Origin: Fusobacterium sp.
GTDB lineage: Bacteria > Fusobacteriota > Fusobacteriia > Fusobacteriales > Fusobacteriaceae
Direction: 5' to 3'
DNA: 14,993 bases
Assembly (NCBI GenBank): GCA_019416865.1
Contig: DXWL01000041.1
Coordinates: forward strand, 1-14,993
This document shows positions 14,301-14,993 of the stretch, piece by piece. The translations under genes and the position numbers were made by a program. A model generated the notes under the pieces. It ran no database searches, was not told the DNA's origin, and saw only the letters and a program-made list of their open reading frames with translations. The first letter of the stretch is position 1. The number at the start of each line of letters is the position of its first letter.

Positions 14301-14993
14301 GTACCATAATTATAAGCGTTTCCGTTTTTTACACTCTGAGCAAAGCTAGATAAACCTATATAACCATAATTATATAATTCTCCTGTTCCTGTTGCTGTTT
14401 GTCCTACATAACCTAATCCTGGATTCCCTTTTGTAAAAATAATTCCATTATTTATGGCTTTTCCATTTTCAACTAATTGTCCTCTTGTCGCTAAAATATA
14501 ACCATTATTTGTAATATTATTTGTTCCTGTTGCTTGTTGTGCTGCTTTTCCAGATGTATTATTTTGAATAAATTGGTTTTCTTTAATCTCATCAGTAATA
14601 GAATTTTCTGTCAGTACATATTCTTTATTTTGAGAATTTAAAAATTTATTAATATTATTTACAGTTTTTTCAGATAACATATCTTTTGAAATAGTTGGAT
14701 TTTTTAAATTCTTATCTTCCCACGGAAAAGTATTTATCCCGCCATAAGTGATTTTATATCCTCCATTATTTTCTGTTATCTTTATTTTTTTATTTGTATC
14801 GCCTTTATCAATCACTATTTCGCCATTTCCTATTACTAAATCATATTGTCCAAGTCCTGTCAAACTATTTTCAGCAGTTATAAAATCCTTGTTATGTTCG
14901 TCAAGAATATTTTCTGTTCCCTCTGCAAAAGCAACCATTCCAGTAATTAAGAAAGAAACCACAACTCCCAATGTGATTTTTACTTTTCTTTTT
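11375..14993 (-). CDS. Autotransporter (type Va secretion), 5' end cut by window edge
   Basis: A surface protein of more than 1,200 residues, exported by Sec and anchored by its own C-terminal beta-barrel. Reading from TTG at 14971 gives 1198 residues, but the frame stays open to the window edge with KRKVKIT before it. That is a basic signal-peptide n-region, so the true start lies outside. The hydrophobic core LGVVVSFLITGMVAFA and a cut after AFA follow. The passenger (numbering from 14971) has a run of NYG-type coils at 148-332, then beta-rich, Gly/Asn/Thr-rich sequence, and two LGAGE(N/D) turns at 643-670. The barrel occupies roughly 910-1198 and ends in SYRF, with the terminal aromatic needed for outer-membrane assembly. 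I see no cysteine, as is usual for this class. Function is probably adhesion or host/bacterial contact, as for known fusobacterial autotransporters, but I cannot match it to RadD, Fap2, Aid1, CmpA or FplA. Confidence 0.9.
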   Translation of the reverse strand, partial: KRKVKITLGVVVSFLITGMVAFAEGTENILDEHNKDFITAENSLTGLGQYDLVIGNGEIVIDKGDTNKKIKITENNGGYKITYGGINTFPWEDKNLKNPTISKDMLSEKTVNNINKFLNSQNKEYVLTENSITDEIKENQFIQNNTSGKAAQQATGTNNITNNGYILATRGQLVENGKAINNGIIFTKGNPGLGYVGQTATGTGELYNYGYIGLSSFAQSVKNGNAYNYGTVVTEFAQQSTGTGNLYNYGFLKATNSGNEYYGQQVRNSSAYNYGIVEAYRGSQNISGTGKLYNYGTLIATGTNGEAQVSKGGRGENYGLIKVQNGLGMKGTGTLINRGVIHSSDSSNIFDTFNGKSDNTGIIITNADLSDKEWSKTGVTLNTNYELQNKNGVTITGDTLDKSSFGDKNIGYINATDRTSSIKISDIRAGQEKDEKGNTIKKVIGVVAEDKNTQDDKKPVVFEAGGNLLLEELYMTGYLVNGGTLIDMKNNDLILSNANITVTEDLTQTKGEKAVAVNLGTGKLSLMGSSEINGIIKGEAGSVVESVAQKSEDFKTEGETVLEFKNAEADIADINYTDINLTGKNAGKIETTFNKTSKDKENTIEIGKDFVLGTAQDYKTETVIEETSKEGNKSNYIIKNLDNIHGNISLGAGENIVTVNSKFEKYDGKIDLGAGEDKFVIEGNKGTDVINTFNHVVYNAETVELNGGVWGNWNEANGSIRFDENTKAEKTPNLTLGSDTTMNITLNADGNHGSDFANYIAKDLDMKHSIITGAGADKGSVVKFMIDKNGLDETRLDTDKYSFKDGTVKFESAIFDVTSKEGTGTSVKIKTAEDMGLSAQYKTIYEAYLNQIKTEKANENVIGQINSFNSSEAFVEHIKGTDITGKAYYTAGSVVIKDIVNSYVSSVEDFTKRAGKGEWLAQGKYINSDTEFDGGSRVKGYDGDITGTVGMIEYGLTENTSYGAVFGQGDAEMDINGGGKLDGDNTYAGLYMKHRTANGIELVGNIGYIKSDMDSELRSDFGFTNIAGQDKVEINDKNFEKGTADSNAVVLSLKGRKDYKVTDTVKLQPVLGARVTFINQDKAENPEMNFTIAEQDIIVVEGTAGMGVAKEFALSQGKLELNAGAEYTFAAANSNNDAEYTLFEGDYQATHIKMDDVDAAENTGTVYAGFDYEHENGVGFNGKYEMMWSDKGDDSRITAGISYRF
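13974..14530 (-). repeat. Tandem NYG beta-helix coils in autotransporter passenger
   Basis: About nine consecutive coils of 19-27 residues each end in (Y/N)N(Y/N/R)G-type turns at residues 157, 176, 203, 223, 243, 268, 289, 312 and 332 (numbered from the TTG at 14971). Two forms alternate: GTGxLYNYG (194-203, 234-243, 281-289, with weaker end copies at 149 and 324) and xAYNYG (218-223, 263-268). The DNA repeats are visible too, as recurring blocks with CCATAATTATATAA followed by CCTGTTCCTG. This pattern suits a right-handed parallel beta-helix. Confidence 0.75.

Overview
The window looks like chromosomal DNA from a low-GC, Gram-negative anaerobe, most likely Fusobacterium or a close relative. 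Three things point there: an AT-rich genome with strong AGGAGG-type ribosome binding sites; Firmicute-like genes (HPr kinase, SepF, NhaC) beside a late lipid A acyltransferase and a large type V autotransporter; and a ferredoxin-linked four-subunit 2-oxoacid oxidoreductase. The genus is inferred from this gene mix, not from a marker gene. I see no rRNA, tRNA, CRISPR array, insertion sequence or prophage gene.

Left block (about 100-4740, minus strand): a compact operon in transcription order mtnN (MTA/SAH nucleosidase), folC (folylpolyglutamate synthase), a 64-residue membrane peptide, a double-length HPr kinase, and sepF. Gaps are 3-15 bp or ATGA overlaps, except for 84 bp before sepF, which holds a candidate internal promoter. 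A 77-nt hairpin with a T-rich tail ends the unit. The HPr kinase is the most unusual protein here: two full HPrK folds in tandem, with the ATP-binding loop intact only in the second.

Middle (4734-5762): a divergent promoter region with two extended -10 elements separates mtnN from a plus-strand LpxL/HtrB-type acyltransferase, the only convincing plus-strand gene. It ends in a strong, probably two-way terminator shared with nhaC.

Energy block (5806-11009, minus strand): a YheO/DauR-like regulator, then porG-porD-porA-porB, then an NhaC-type Na+/H+ antiporter. The oxidoreductase turns a 2-oxoacid (probably pyruvate) plus CoA into acyl-CoA, CO2 and reduced ferredoxin; the antiporter may balance Na+ and H+ in the same cell. 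The 88-bp leader before porG holds a GC-rich foldable island (24 of 44 bases G/C) that also carries a protein-like reading frame lacking a standard start codon.

The 365-bp gap 11010-11374 is not empty. It has two candidate promoters for the regulator with a 25-bp palindrome between them, a two-way terminator, and a 14-bp inverted repeat in the 3' UTR of the next gene.

Right block (11375-14993, minus strand): an autotransporter cut by the window edge. Its signal peptide begins outside the window. The passenger has a run of NYG-type beta-helix coils, and the C-terminus is a classical outer-membrane beta-barrel ending in Phe.
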